Counted from the stretch's first letter, positions 1 to 7,185 are shown. The stretch: 9,027 nt of DNA from an uncultured Flavobacteriales bacterium (GCA_946886545.1 CAMPIU010000091.1:1-9027), one strand, 5' to 3'. Notes: a model not told the origin generated them from the sequence alone. Numbers and translations: made by a program.

Positions 1-30
1 TTTTTTATGCATATGATATAATTGTGAAAT

Positions 31-61
31 ATTCGGAATTCGGCATTCTTAATTCGGAATT
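31..61 (+). repeat. Short direct repeat ATTCGGAATT, 21-bp period
   Basis: ATTCGGAATT occurs at 31-40 and 52-61, and the shorter word ATTCGG also occurs at 38-43. The copies lie just upstream of the first gene of the three-gene operon. The period equals about two helical turns. It may be a binding-site pair or simply low-complexity intergenic filler. Confidence 0.4.
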
Positions 62-84
62 AAAGTAATTAACTTAGAGCCCGC

Positions 85-1533
85 ATGATATTTACACTCG
101 TCTTGATCGTTTTGACCTGGTTTGTTTGGAAGTTCAGAACAGACGGTTTGTCGCGGACTAATTTACTGATTGGTTGGGGAATCAAAGTGCTTTTTGGCAT
201 CTTATTCATGATCATCCATACCAGGGTTTACGGAATAGGTGATATTACCGTTGATTGGGAGGAATACATGGATGATAGCATTACATTAAATAATGTAGCT
301 TATCAGTCTTTGGGTGATTACTTCCGGTTTTTATTCGGAACAAATTCAGAATCAGCAGTTCAGCATTACCTGGCTAATACAAATCATTGGTCGGCAGGCG
401 ACCTGGACCTGATGAACGATTCCCGGAATGTATTGCGCATTAACAGCTTATTTGTATTCATTTCACGCGGAAATGTTTACGTACATATCTTATTTTTTTC
501 TTTTTTTTCTTTTATAAGCCTGAGAGAATTGTTCCTGGCATTTAAAGACCGGATTTTTTATGATAAGCGCTGGTTTTGGTTTGCGCTCTTTCTGTTTCCA
601 ACTTTGAGTTTCTGGACTAGTTCCGTTTTGAAGGAGCCATTAATGATTCTTGGTCTGGCATTTATTTTAAATGGATTGTTTGGCCAATTATCCGGAAGAT
701 CCCGTTTGTGGAGATTTGTCATTGGCTTTTTGTTGATGCTTTGTTTTAAGCCTTATGTTTTGGCTTGTCTGCTATTTAGTATTCCTGTCTTTTTACTTGG
801 AAAGTTTGTGTTTAAAAAGAGGCTGTGGCTTGCTTCATTGAGCTTATTGGCAGGATGTGTTATCGTTTTTATATCGTTTTCCGGGTTGAGAACAAATGTA
901 ACTCATCGTTTAACGCGCATGCAATTTGATTTTATGAATGTGGGAAGAGGCGGTATTCATGCCTATGCTGATTCTTGTTACTATTATTTCAGGACGGACC
1001 AATATGCCGATCTAAACTTTTTGAATCAGGATAGTCTTCAGGTTAGAAAGAAACTTGTAGCAAAAAAAGTAACTTTCGGAATGACATACCCTTTTGATGA
1101 TGTAACATTATCGCCGACTGATGGTCCCTGGCGGATAGATTTTATCGGAGAAGCGTGTGGAAGTTATATTGAATTGACTCCGATCGGGAATGATCCGAAA
1201 CAACTGATCAAAAATATCCCGGAAGCAATTGCACATGCAGCTTTCAGACCAACATTTTGGGATCCGGGCGGTAAACTGAAGTTTGTCAATTTTATGGAAA
1301 CGATTTGTTTGTTTGCTTTTCTTGCGTTCGGGTTTTGGTACAATCGCAGGAAAAGAAACCTGGAGGAAAGGAATATCATTCTTTTTTTACTTGTGTTTGC
1401 AGTGTCGTTATTCATCTTAATCGGATGGACAACACCGGTTTTGGGGGCAATTGTCCGTTACCGCATGCCAGCTTATTTAGCACTGTTTTTAGTAGCTTTT
1501 ATCGGTTCTAGACCATTCAAATTTAAATTATGA
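85..1533 (+). CDS. Multi-pass inner-membrane protein of unknown function, GT-C/EpsG-like in style
   Basis: A 482-residue polytopic membrane protein that I cannot assign to a named family. Hydrophobic segments lie near residues 1-16, 27-45, 129-150, 163-200, 208-243, 247-266, 403-420, 430-448 and 450-475. Two polar stretches stand out: about 46-128, rich in acidic and aromatic residues (GDITVDWEEYMDD), and about 268-400, which would form a large extracytoplasmic or cytoplasmic domain. The motif FPTLSFWTSSVLKEP (171-185) and the late RYRMPAY (458-464) recall polymerases and glycosyltransferases with a GT-C/EpsG-like membrane fold that act on lipid-linked sugars. That is an inference from style, not a demonstrated homology. 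The ATG at 85 fits the hydrophobic N-terminus, and no strong ribosome binding site is visible, as is usual in Bacteroidota. The stop overlaps the start of the next gene by 4 nt, so it is the first gene of a coupled operon in this window. Its gene status is secure; its function is not. Confidence 0.9.
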   Translation: MIFTLVLIVLTWFVWKFRTDGLSRTNLLIGWGIKVLFGILFMIIHTRVYGIGDITVDWEEYMDDSITLNNVAYQSLGDYFRFLFGTNSESAVQHYLANTNHWSAGDLDLMNDSRNVLRINSLFVFISRGNVYVHILFFSFFSFISLRELFLAFKDRIFYDKRWFWFALFLFPTLSFWTSSVLKEPLMILGLAFILNGLFGQLSGRSRLWRFVIGFLLMLCFKPYVLACLLFSIPVFLLGKFVFKKRLWLASLSLLAGCVIVFISFSGLRTNVTHRLTRMQFDFMNVGRGGIHAYADSCYYYFRTDQYADLNFLNQDSLQVRKKLVAKKVTFGMTYPFDDVTLSPTDGPWRIDFIGEACGSYIELTPIGNDPKQLIKNIPEAIAHAAFRPTFWDPGGKLKFVNFMETICLFAFLAFGFWYNRRKRNLEERNIILFLLVFAVSLFILIGWTTPVLGAIVRYRMPAYLALFLVAFIGSRPFKFKL

Positions 1534-2294
1534 AGAAAACCATTTTTATTACCGGGGCAACGGCCGGTTTCGGAGAGGCAACAGCACGAATATTTGCAGA
1601 GAATGGCTGGAATCTGGTCTTAACAGGAAGAAGATTAGATCGCTTGGAGTCATTGAAGAATGAACTTCAAACGAAAGGGATTGATATTGTCCTTTTGAAT
1701 TTTGATGTTCGAAATGAAACAGAGGTAAACCAGGCAGTTCAACAATTATCTGAAGATGTGAAAAGTAATCTTTCCATCCTGATCAATAACGCCGGTCTGG
1801 CTGTTGGTCGCGGATCAATAGATTCCGGAGAAACCGATGATTGGGACAGGATGATTGATACGAATATAAAAGGTTTGCTCTATGTTACACGGGCAATATC
1901 TCCGATTTTGAAGAAGAACGGAGGCGGGCATATTGTAAACATTGCAAGTATAGCCGGAAAAGAAGTATATGCCGGCGGAAATGTTTATTGTGCAACCAAG
2001 CATGCTGTTGATGCTTTGTCCAGAGCCATGCGGATCGATTTGGTACACGACAATATTAAAGTGACGAATATTGCGCCCGGAGCGGCAGAGACCGAATTTT
2101 CTTTGGTCCGGTTCAAAGGAGATGAGCAAACAGCGAAGAATGTATATGATGGTTTTGATCCCTTAATGGCGGAAGACATTGCTGATGCTGTATATTATGC
2201 CTGTTCCAGACCTAAGCATGTCTGCATTAATGACCTGGTTATTATGCCGAGTGCACAGGCGAGCGCCACAGTATTTCATAAATCCCATTCATAA
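1530..2294 (+). CDS. ydfG: YdfG-like NADP-dependent short-chain dehydrogenase/reductase
   Basis: A cytoplasmic classical SDR of 254 residues, the standard length. The Rossmann dinucleotide motif TGATAGFG is at 8-15. The Arg pair at 34-35 after the second beta strand suggests NADP(H) preference. NNAG is at 86-89 and the catalytic tetrad is N112, S140, Y153 and K157 (YCATK), followed by PG at 183-184. The C-terminal pattern, with TEFSLVRFKGD, the ED-I-AD segment and an HV-IN-L-IMP ending, matches the YdfG subgroup. Its E. coli member oxidises L-allo-threonine, L-serine and 3-hydroxy acids. Subgroup membership is likely, but the substrate here is inferred. The start codon lies in an ATGA overlap with the membrane protein gene, and the stop overlaps the amidohydrolase start, so the gene is translated from one mRNA with both. 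No residue of the active site is missing. Confidence 0.93.
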   Translation: MKKTIFITGATAGFGEATARIFAENGWNLVLTGRRLDRLESLKNELQTKGIDIVLLNFDVRNETEVNQAVQQLSEDVKSNLSILINNAGLAVGRGSIDSGETDDWDRMIDTNIKGLLYVTRAISPILKKNGGGHIVNIASIAGKEVYAGGNVYCATKHAVDALSRAMRIDLVHDNIKVTNIAPGAAETEFSLVRFKGDEQTAKNVYDGFDPLMAEDIADAVYYACSRPKHVCINDLVIMPSAQASATVFHKSHS

Positions 2295-3925
2295 TGCGTT
2301 ATTTCTCGTTTTTTTTAATCGTTCTGCTTAGTACTACTTCATGCATGAAGGGCAAATCAGCGGATTTGGTGATCCACAATGCGAAGATTCATACGATGGA
2401 TGATAAGAATTCCATTGTTCAGGCAATAGCGATCCGTGATGGAAAAGTGGTGGAAGTTGGCCCTGACCGACAGATTATGAATAAGTACAGCGCTGATGAA
2501 TATATTGATGCGGAAGGAAAAGATATTTTTCCGGGTCTTGCTGATGCGCACGGACACATGATGAGTTTGGCACGGCAAAAATTATCAGTTAACCTGGTTG
2601 GAACAGCATCCATGGAAGACCTGATTGTTCGGGTAGAAAAGTATTCTCAGCGAAAAGAGCGCTCAGTAATTATCGGAGGGGGTTGGGACCAAAGCTTATG
2701 GAATGTGAAAGAACTTCCTACCAACAAACAATTGAACGAGAAATTTCCTCATAAGCCGGTGGTTTTGTACAGGATTGACGGACATGCGGTTTTAGCAAAT
2801 GATGCAGCACTTAAGAAATTCGGAATTACCGGATCTTCCCAAATTGATGGCGGTGCGATTTTGAAAAAAGAAGATGGGAGCCCGAGTGGAATTTTATTGG
2901 ATAATGCAATATCATTGATCAGTAATCAGTTGCCGGATTTTCCGGATAGTGAATTGACACAGGTTCTACTGGAAATCCAACAGGAATTATTCGGGTATGG
3001 AATTACAGATGTACATGAAGCAGGTCTGACGCCCCACGATTTCAAACTGGTTCGTCGCTTGGTCAAAGAAAATAAACTGACAATAGGGATATATGGTATG
3101 CTTTATCCTGAAAAGGAAAATGCAGACTTTGCCAAGAAGCACGGCTTCCTGAAAGAGAAAAATCTATTGGTGCGTTCATTTAAGGTTATGGGAGATGGTG
3201 CTCTTGGATCAAGAGGAGCGCTTTTGAAACAAGCCTATTCAGATGATCCTCACAATCATGGTTTACTGACTACTTCGCTTGCAGATCTTCAGCGCTATTC
3301 TTCTTTGGCAGAATTGACCGGTTATCAGTTAAATGTTCACGCGATCGGGGATTCTACCAATCGCCTGGTACTGGAATTGATCAAGGCCTATTCGGCAAAG
3401 AATCCTGATCACCGATGGAGATTGGAGCATGCACAGGTGATCGATCCAAAAGATTTTGACTTATTGGCAAGTTCAGGAGTATTTCCCTCTGTGCAGCCTA
3501 CCCATGCGGTAAGTGATCAGCGCTGGGCAGAATCACGTTTGGGGAAAGCCCGCCTGAAGGGTGCTTATGCTTATAATACCTTATTGCAGAAATCGGGAAT
3601 GCTGGCAATCGGCACCGACTTCCCTGTTGAGAGTACCAATCCGTTTCTGACAATTCATGCAGCTGTCAACAGGAAAAATGCGGAGAATGATCCGATCGAC
3701 GGGTTTTTAACGGGAGAAGCACTTACAGAAGAGGCTTGTTTGCGGGGAATGACAATCTGGGCAGCATTTGCCAGTTTTCAGGAAGGAACAAAAGGAAGTC
3801 TGGAAAAAGGAAAAGACGCTACATTGGTTATTTTGGAAAATCCCTTTTCTTCCAAAGGAAGTTATAACCCGAATTTCTCAAACGCTACTTTTATTAGGGG
3901 TAAAAAGGTGTTTTCTATGGAATAA
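2294..3925 (+). CDS. YtcJ-like amidohydrolase (Amidohydro_3), predicted lipoprotein
   Basis: A 543-residue metal-dependent amidohydrolase of the YtcJ/Amidohydro_3 type. After a short beta-rich N-terminal part (LVIHNAKIHTMD, 25-36), the TIM-barrel metal motif DAHGHM lies at 84-89 with H86 and H88 as ligands. Further conserved sites are GGGWD (128-132), K297 in SFKVMGDGALGSRGA, H349 (NVHAIGD), H379 (LEHAQ) and D442 (GTDFPVE). A C-terminal LEKGKDATLVIL segment (503-513) closes the composite domain. The N-terminus is Arg plus a hydrophobic stretch ending in STTSC, so Cys17 is a likely lipidation site. The residue at -3 is Thr rather than Leu, so the lipobox is loose. This points to a periplasmic or outer-membrane-attached enzyme. 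Family members hydrolyse N-acyl or formamide-type bonds, but I cannot name the substrate. The start overlaps the SDR stop by 1 nt (TAATG), which implies coupling. Confidence 0.92.
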   Translation: MRYFSFFLIVLLSTTSCMKGKSADLVIHNAKIHTMDDKNSIVQAIAIRDGKVVEVGPDRQIMNKYSADEYIDAEGKDIFPGLADAHGHMMSLARQKLSVNLVGTASMEDLIVRVEKYSQRKERSVIIGGGWDQSLWNVKELPTNKQLNEKFPHKPVVLYRIDGHAVLANDAALKKFGITGSSQIDGGAILKKEDGSPSGILLDNAISLISNQLPDFPDSELTQVLLEIQQELFGYGITDVHEAGLTPHDFKLVRRLVKENKLTIGIYGMLYPEKENADFAKKHGFLKEKNLLVRSFKVMGDGALGSRGALLKQAYSDDPHNHGLLTTSLADLQRYSSLAELTGYQLNVHAIGDSTNRLVLELIKAYSAKNPDHRWRLEHAQVIDPKDFDLLASSGVFPSVQPTHAVSDQRWAESRLGKARLKGAYAYNTLLQKSGMLAIGTDFPVESTNPFLTIHAAVNRKNAENDPIDGFLTGEALTEEACLRGMTIWAAFASFQEGTKGSLEKGKDATLVILENPFSSKGSYNPNFSNATFIRGKKVFSME

Positions 3926-3952
3926 AAAAGGGCTCGCCGGCAAACGAACCCT
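3924..3952 (-). terminator. Hairpin plus T-run oriented as a minus-strand terminator
   Basis: Read on the minus strand, GGGTTCG (3951-3945) can pair with CGAGCCC (3936-3930) around an 8-nt loop. This gives a 7-bp stem with one G-U wobble, followed directly by six T (3929-3924). On the plus strand the same stem has a C/A mismatch and no T-run follows it. It begins within the stop codon of the amidohydrolase gene. It may still help end the plus-strand operon, but the classical polarity is the opposite one. Confidence 0.5.
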
Positions 3953-4184
3953 ACAAACCAAAAAACCAAAAACGATCAAACACAAGTCATTATTTCTTTG
4001 TAACTTTCCAACTAGTTCATGAATTGCACTTGATCGAAGTTAGAAACTATATTCCCACAGTGTAAAAATAGGAACTTGTTTCTTAACGGCGTACTGTGAA
4101 AAAACAAACAGTGGTTTTGAATGAACATTTTTGCGCTATTGCTTAATTTTTAATACATATATTGTGAGTGCTATTACAACTGAT
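3926..4184. other. Non-coding interval between amidohydrolase and acyl-CoA synthetase genes
   Basis: This is the largest gene-free stretch in the window, about 260 nt. It starts with a hairpin whose T-tract faces the minus strand (3924-3952). It then contains an A-rich segment and a set of short ACAGT/ACTGT words (4056-4061, 4093-4098, 4108-4112) that could pair in two exclusive ways. A weak promoter-like CATTTTTG lies at 4126-4133. I see no convincing ORF, tRNA or named riboswitch. The TTG-initiated extension of the downstream gene (from 4131) probably belongs to this leader rather than to the protein. Confidence 0.6.
4126..4133 (+). promoter_or_regulatory. Candidate Bacteroidota -7 element (CATTTTTG)
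   Basis: CATTTTTG differs from the Bacteroidota -7 consensus TAnnTTTG at the first base only. It lies about 50 nt before the ATG at 4185 and so would give a short leader. No TTTG -33 element is visible at the usual distance, so support is weak. If real, it rules out translation from the TTG at 4131, which lies inside it. Confidence 0.3.
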
Positions 4185-5960
4185 ATGAATGAAGTAAGAC
4201 GATTGTTTGACGTGCCTGCTTATCAATTGAATAACTTTCCAAGTGCCTCCATGTTTGTTACCAAAACGGAGGGGGCCTGGATACCTATGACGACCGAAGA
4301 GTTTGTAGTACTTACAAATCAAATTTCCAAGGGACTCGTGGAGCTCGGTGTTTCAATTGGTGAACGTGTGGCATTAGTTTCTCCCAACCGTGTGGAATGG
4401 AATATCCTCGATATTGCAATTCAGCAGGTAGGAGCCGTTGTGGTTCCTGTTTATCCGAATATCTCGGAAAACGACTACGTGTATATTTTTAATGATGCCG
4501 GAATCCGCCATGCATTCGTTGCGGGTGAAGAACTGGCACATAAAATTCAGGGCGTGGCTTCTCAAATTCCTACACTGGAAAAGATCTTTACATTCGACCA
4601 GCTGGAAGGCTTTCCGAATTACAAAGAACTGGTTTCTTTGGGAGCAGCCGTTCCGCAGAATAAGATTACGGAATTGAAGGCAAATGTCAGGAATCAAGAT
4701 CTTGCGACTATCATTTATACTTCAGGCACAACCGGAAACCCGAAAGGAGTCATGTTGTCTCACAATAACCTGCTTTCCAATGTAATTGCCTGTAAGATGA
4801 GTATTCCGGCTGATGAAAATTCCCGTGTATTGACGTTTTTACCGGTTTGTCACGTTTACGAACGAATGCTGCATTACTTATATATGTATTGCGGTTCATC
4901 GATTTATTTCGCAGAATCAATGGATACCATTGGGCCAAATCTGGTGGAGGTGAAACCGCATGTTTTTACTGCTGTTCCCCGTTTGCTGGAAAAGGTGTTC
5001 GACAAGATCATGCTCAAAGGTGAGGAACTGACAGGTTTAAAACGAAAAATATTCTTTTGGTCTGTTAGAGTAGCGGAACAATACCATACCGGGAAATTGG
5101 GTTTTTGGTACAAAATAAAACTTGCGATTGCCAGAAAACTGGTATTCTCCAAATGGCAGCAGGCTCTTGGAGGTGAAGTAAGGGCTGTTGCATCCGGTTC
5201 TGCGGCTTTGCAGCCCCGTTTGGCTCAGATCTTTCTTGCAGCAGGAATTCCGGTATTGGAAGGTTATGGTTTGACGGAAACTTCCCCGGTGATTTCAGTA
5301 AATTGTTTGAAGAAGGGAGTCCGCATCGGAACGGTCGGACCATTGATTGATGGTGTGAAAGTGAAAATTGCGGAAGACGGAGAGATTTTGGTGAAAGGAC
5401 CTAATGTGATGATCGGGTATTACAATTTACCGGAAAAAACCGCTGAAGCGATTGATTCGCAAGGTTGGTTCCATACAGGAGATATCGGGACATTCGAAGA
5501 AGGAAGATTCTTGAAGATAACAGACCGCAAGAAAGAGATCTTTAAAACTTCGGGAGGAAAATACATTATCCCGCAAGCAATGGAGAATACCTTCAAAGAA
5601 TCGCGCTTCATTGAGCAAATCATGGTTTTGGGTGAAGGACAAAAGTTTCCTTCTGCTTTCATCGTTCCGGCATTCCCTTTTGTGAAAGAATGGGCGAGTC
5701 GTAAGAATATTCAAATCGGAACAACAAATGAAGAGATTGCTAAAAACCCGGATGTGATTGCACGTCTTCAAAAAGAAGTAGACCGGATCAATGAAGGATA
5801 TGGGAGTTGGGAGAAGATTAAGAAGTTTGCACTTTTATCCCAGGAGTTTGGAATTGCAACCGGTGAATTAACTCCGACGCTGAAATTGAAGCGTAAAGTA
5901 ATTCTTGAAAAATATAAATCAATCGTGGATGGTTTCTACAAAGACGAGCATCACGAATAA
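4185..5960 (+). CDS. Long-chain fatty acid--CoA ligase (AMP-forming)
   Basis: A member of the ANL superfamily, long-chain acyl-CoA synthetase branch (FadD/FAA type), 591 residues from the chosen start. It activates fatty acids with ATP to acyl-adenylates and transfers them to CoA, feeding beta-oxidation or lipid synthesis. Numbered from the ATG at 4185, the ATP-binding loop YTSGTTGNPKG is at 178-188, the GYGLTE motif at 360-365, GWFHTGD at 427-433, and the hinge TDRKKEIFKTSGGK at 446-459. The C-terminal TPTLKLKRK at 563-571 should contain the catalytic lysine (K567). The frame is open back to a TTG at 4131, but the 18 extra residues look unlike the family. MNEVRRLFDVPAYQ is a natural N-terminus, so I choose 4185. 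The gene is monocistronic in appearance, and convergent with the topoisomerase gene across a perfect palindrome. Full length with all motifs intact; chain-length preference cannot be read from sequence. Confidence 0.93.
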   Translation: MNEVRRLFDVPAYQLNNFPSASMFVTKTEGAWIPMTTEEFVVLTNQISKGLVELGVSIGERVALVSPNRVEWNILDIAIQQVGAVVVPVYPNISENDYVYIFNDAGIRHAFVAGEELAHKIQGVASQIPTLEKIFTFDQLEGFPNYKELVSLGAAVPQNKITELKANVRNQDLATIIYTSGTTGNPKGVMLSHNNLLSNVIACKMSIPADENSRVLTFLPVCHVYERMLHYLYMYCGSSIYFAESMDTIGPNLVEVKPHVFTAVPRLLEKVFDKIMLKGEELTGLKRKIFFWSVRVAEQYHTGKLGFWYKIKLAIARKLVFSKWQQALGGEVRAVASGSAALQPRLAQIFLAAGIPVLEGYGLTETSPVISVNCLKKGVRIGTVGPLIDGVKVKIAEDGEILVKGPNVMIGYYNLPEKTAEAIDSQGWFHTGDIGTFEEGRFLKITDRKKEIFKTSGGKYIIPQAMENTFKESRFIEQIMVLGEGQKFPSAFIVPAFPFVKEWASRKNIQIGTTNEEIAKNPDVIARLQKEVDRINEGYGSWEKIKKFALLSQEFGIATGELTPTLKLKRKVILEKYKSIVDGFYKDEHHE

Positions 5961-5970
5961 TTGAATAAAC

Positions 5971-6014
5971 AAAAAACAGTAGGGGTGAAAAATTTTTCAC
6001 CCCTACTGTTTTTT
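5971..6014. terminator. 44-bp perfect spacerless palindrome, bidirectional terminator (copy 1)
   Basis: The two 22-nt arms are exact reverse complements, centred between 5992 and 5993. The arm runs AAAAAACA then GTAGGGGTGAAAAA. The RNA would form a GC-rich stem with an A/T-only tip and a six-U tail in either direction. It serves the convergent acyl-CoA synthetase (ending at 5960) and topoisomerase (ending at 6003). The topoisomerase stop codon TAG and its last codons lie inside it. The central 30 bp (5978-6007) are identical to 7141-7170. Confidence 0.85.
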
Positions 6015-7055
6015 AGGACGCGTTGTTTTTTTCAAAACCCTTAACAACAACTTTTCTTCAGAACTAAGCCATGTGTCGGATGGCGGAATGTTCTTCATGT
6101 ATTTTTCCAGTTGACTGCTTTCATAAAGCGATAAAATTTGCGGATGGACATAATATTTTTTGCAAACAGTTCTGGTGTTGCCTAATTGCTCACTAACCAG
6201 ATCCAAGACTTCTACTATTTTTTTCTTGCGAGCCGTTTCATTAACCACGGAGCCTGAATTCAAAAAATGATGCAGTGCACAAGCACTAGCCGACCAAGTC
6301 CGTAAATCTTTGGTGGTAAACGAGTCCTCGGTGTATTTTCGAATATAGGAATTCACTTGTCCCGAATCCAGGATGTGACGATTTCCAGCCTGGTCATAGT
6401 ATTGAAAGAGGGCTTTTCCCGGAATATCCCGACATTGTTTGACAATACGTGCCAATCGTTTGTTTCGTAACGAAATGCTATGATGGATTCCTTTTTTTCC
6501 GACAAAGGAAAAATGAATTTTTTCTCCCGATATTTCCACGTGTCTATCCTTTAATGTGGTCAACCCGTATGATTTGTTCTTTTTTTCATAGTGGTTATGA
6601 CCAACTCGGAGATGAGTTTCATCCATTAGGGATAGGACGGTGGCAATGACTTTCTCTTCGCTTAAAGTCTTTTTTCTTAGATCGCTGGTGATTTGTTTGC
6701 GAAGCTTTTTCACTGCATTTCCAAAATCGATTAAACGAGAAAATTTCGATTCATTTCTGGTTTTCTGCCATAGCGCATGATATCGGTATTGTTTTCTTCC
6801 GCGAAGATCCAGTCCGGTGCATTGGATATGTCCGTTAGCATATTTGCAAATCCATACGTTCTCCCAGGCAGGAGGTATGACCAAATCTTTGATTCGCTGT
6901 AAATGCTTCTCCGAGTCTAATTTCTTATTGCCGTAATAATATTCAAAACTCTCTCCTTTTCGGACACGAGAAATTCCAGCATCTGAAACCGAAACGTAAA
7001 CTAAATCAGCCATTTCAGGAAAGGCATCCAAATCGAAAATTTCTGTTATGGTCAT
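6003..7055 (-). CDS. DNA topoisomerase IB (poxvirus/bacterial type)
   Basis: A 350-residue type IB topoisomerase, close in size to the Deinococcus enzyme. It relaxes supercoils through a 3'-phosphotyrosyl intermediate without ATP. The N-terminal domain (about 18-95) includes VSVSDAGISR, IPPAW (60-64) and a GHIQCTGLDLRGRKQYRYH segment. The catalytic domain carries R150 (ETHLRVG), K169 (YGLTTLKDRHV), R252 (TTKDLRTW), N293 (LGNTRTVCKK) and the nucleophile Y302 (YYVHP). Asn in place of the vaccinia His, nine residues before the Tyr, fits the bacterial subgroup. The tail from about 315 is variable and basic. The last codons (Lys-Lys-Gln) and the TAG stop are formed by the arm of a palindrome, and a second in-frame stop follows one codon later. 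The leader upstream (7056-7135) has no clear promoter. A second copy of the palindrome separates this gene from the sigma gene, so it is probably transcribed alone. Confidence 0.93.
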   Translation of the reverse strand: MTITEIFDLDAFPEMADLVYVSVSDAGISRVRKGESFEYYYGNKKLDSEKHLQRIKDLVIPPAWENVWICKYANGHIQCTGLDLRGRKQYRYHALWQKTRNESKFSRLIDFGNAVKKLRKQITSDLRKKTLSEEKVIATVLSLMDETHLRVGHNHYEKKNKSYGLTTLKDRHVEISGEKIHFSFVGKKGIHHSISLRNKRLARIVKQCRDIPGKALFQYYDQAGNRHILDSGQVNSYIRKYTEDSFTTKDLRTWSASACALHHFLNSGSVVNETARKKKIVEVLDLVSEQLGNTRTVCKKYYVHPQILSLYESSQLEKYMKNIPPSDTWLSSEEKLLLRVLKKTTRPKKQ

Positions 7056-7135
7056 ACATAACTTAATTTATCAATTGGTTTTTGATCAGATGTTACACAA
7101 TTATGTGATTTAGGAAATTTTATGTGTTTCAAGAA

Positions 7136-7175
7136 AAAAAAGTAGGGGTGAAAAATTTTTCACCCCTACTTTTTT
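7136..7175. terminator. 40-bp perfect spacerless palindrome, terminator (copy 2)
   Basis: The two 20-nt arms are perfect complements centred between 7155 and 7156, with the arm GTAGGGGTGAAAAA preceded by A6. On the minus strand it follows the sigma factor stop (7186) by about 10 nt and ends in a T-run, so it is a good intrinsic terminator for the glycosyltransferase-sigma operon. It also isolates the topoisomerase gene. The 30-bp core at 7141-7170 is identical, including the A5T5 centre, to the one at 5978-6007. Confidence 0.85.
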
Positions 7176-7185
7176 ATTTAGATTT

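Noticed and set aside
17..24. TATAATTG as the promoter of the first operon
   Set aside because: It has one mismatch to TAnnTTTG, and the expected -33 position falls outside the window, so it cannot be judged.
1164..1415. Minus-strand open frame within the membrane protein gene
   Set aside because: It is a shadow frame of a well-supported gene, with no family resemblance.
4374..5771. Several 60-114 residue antisense frames under the acyl-CoA synthetase gene
   Set aside because: They have odd composition, lie fully inside a gene with all its motifs, and have no promoter or homology signal.
6003..7055. Tyrosine recombinase/integrase as an alternative for the topoisomerase
   Set aside because: The catalytic fold is shared, but the N-terminal domain, LRVG, GLTTLKDRH, DLRTW and the LGNT...YYVHP ending match topoisomerase IB specifically.
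7094..7108. Imperfect dyad CACAATTATGTG upstream of the topoisomerase gene as an operator
   Set aside because: Only four base pairs per arm match, which is expected by chance in A+T-rich DNA.
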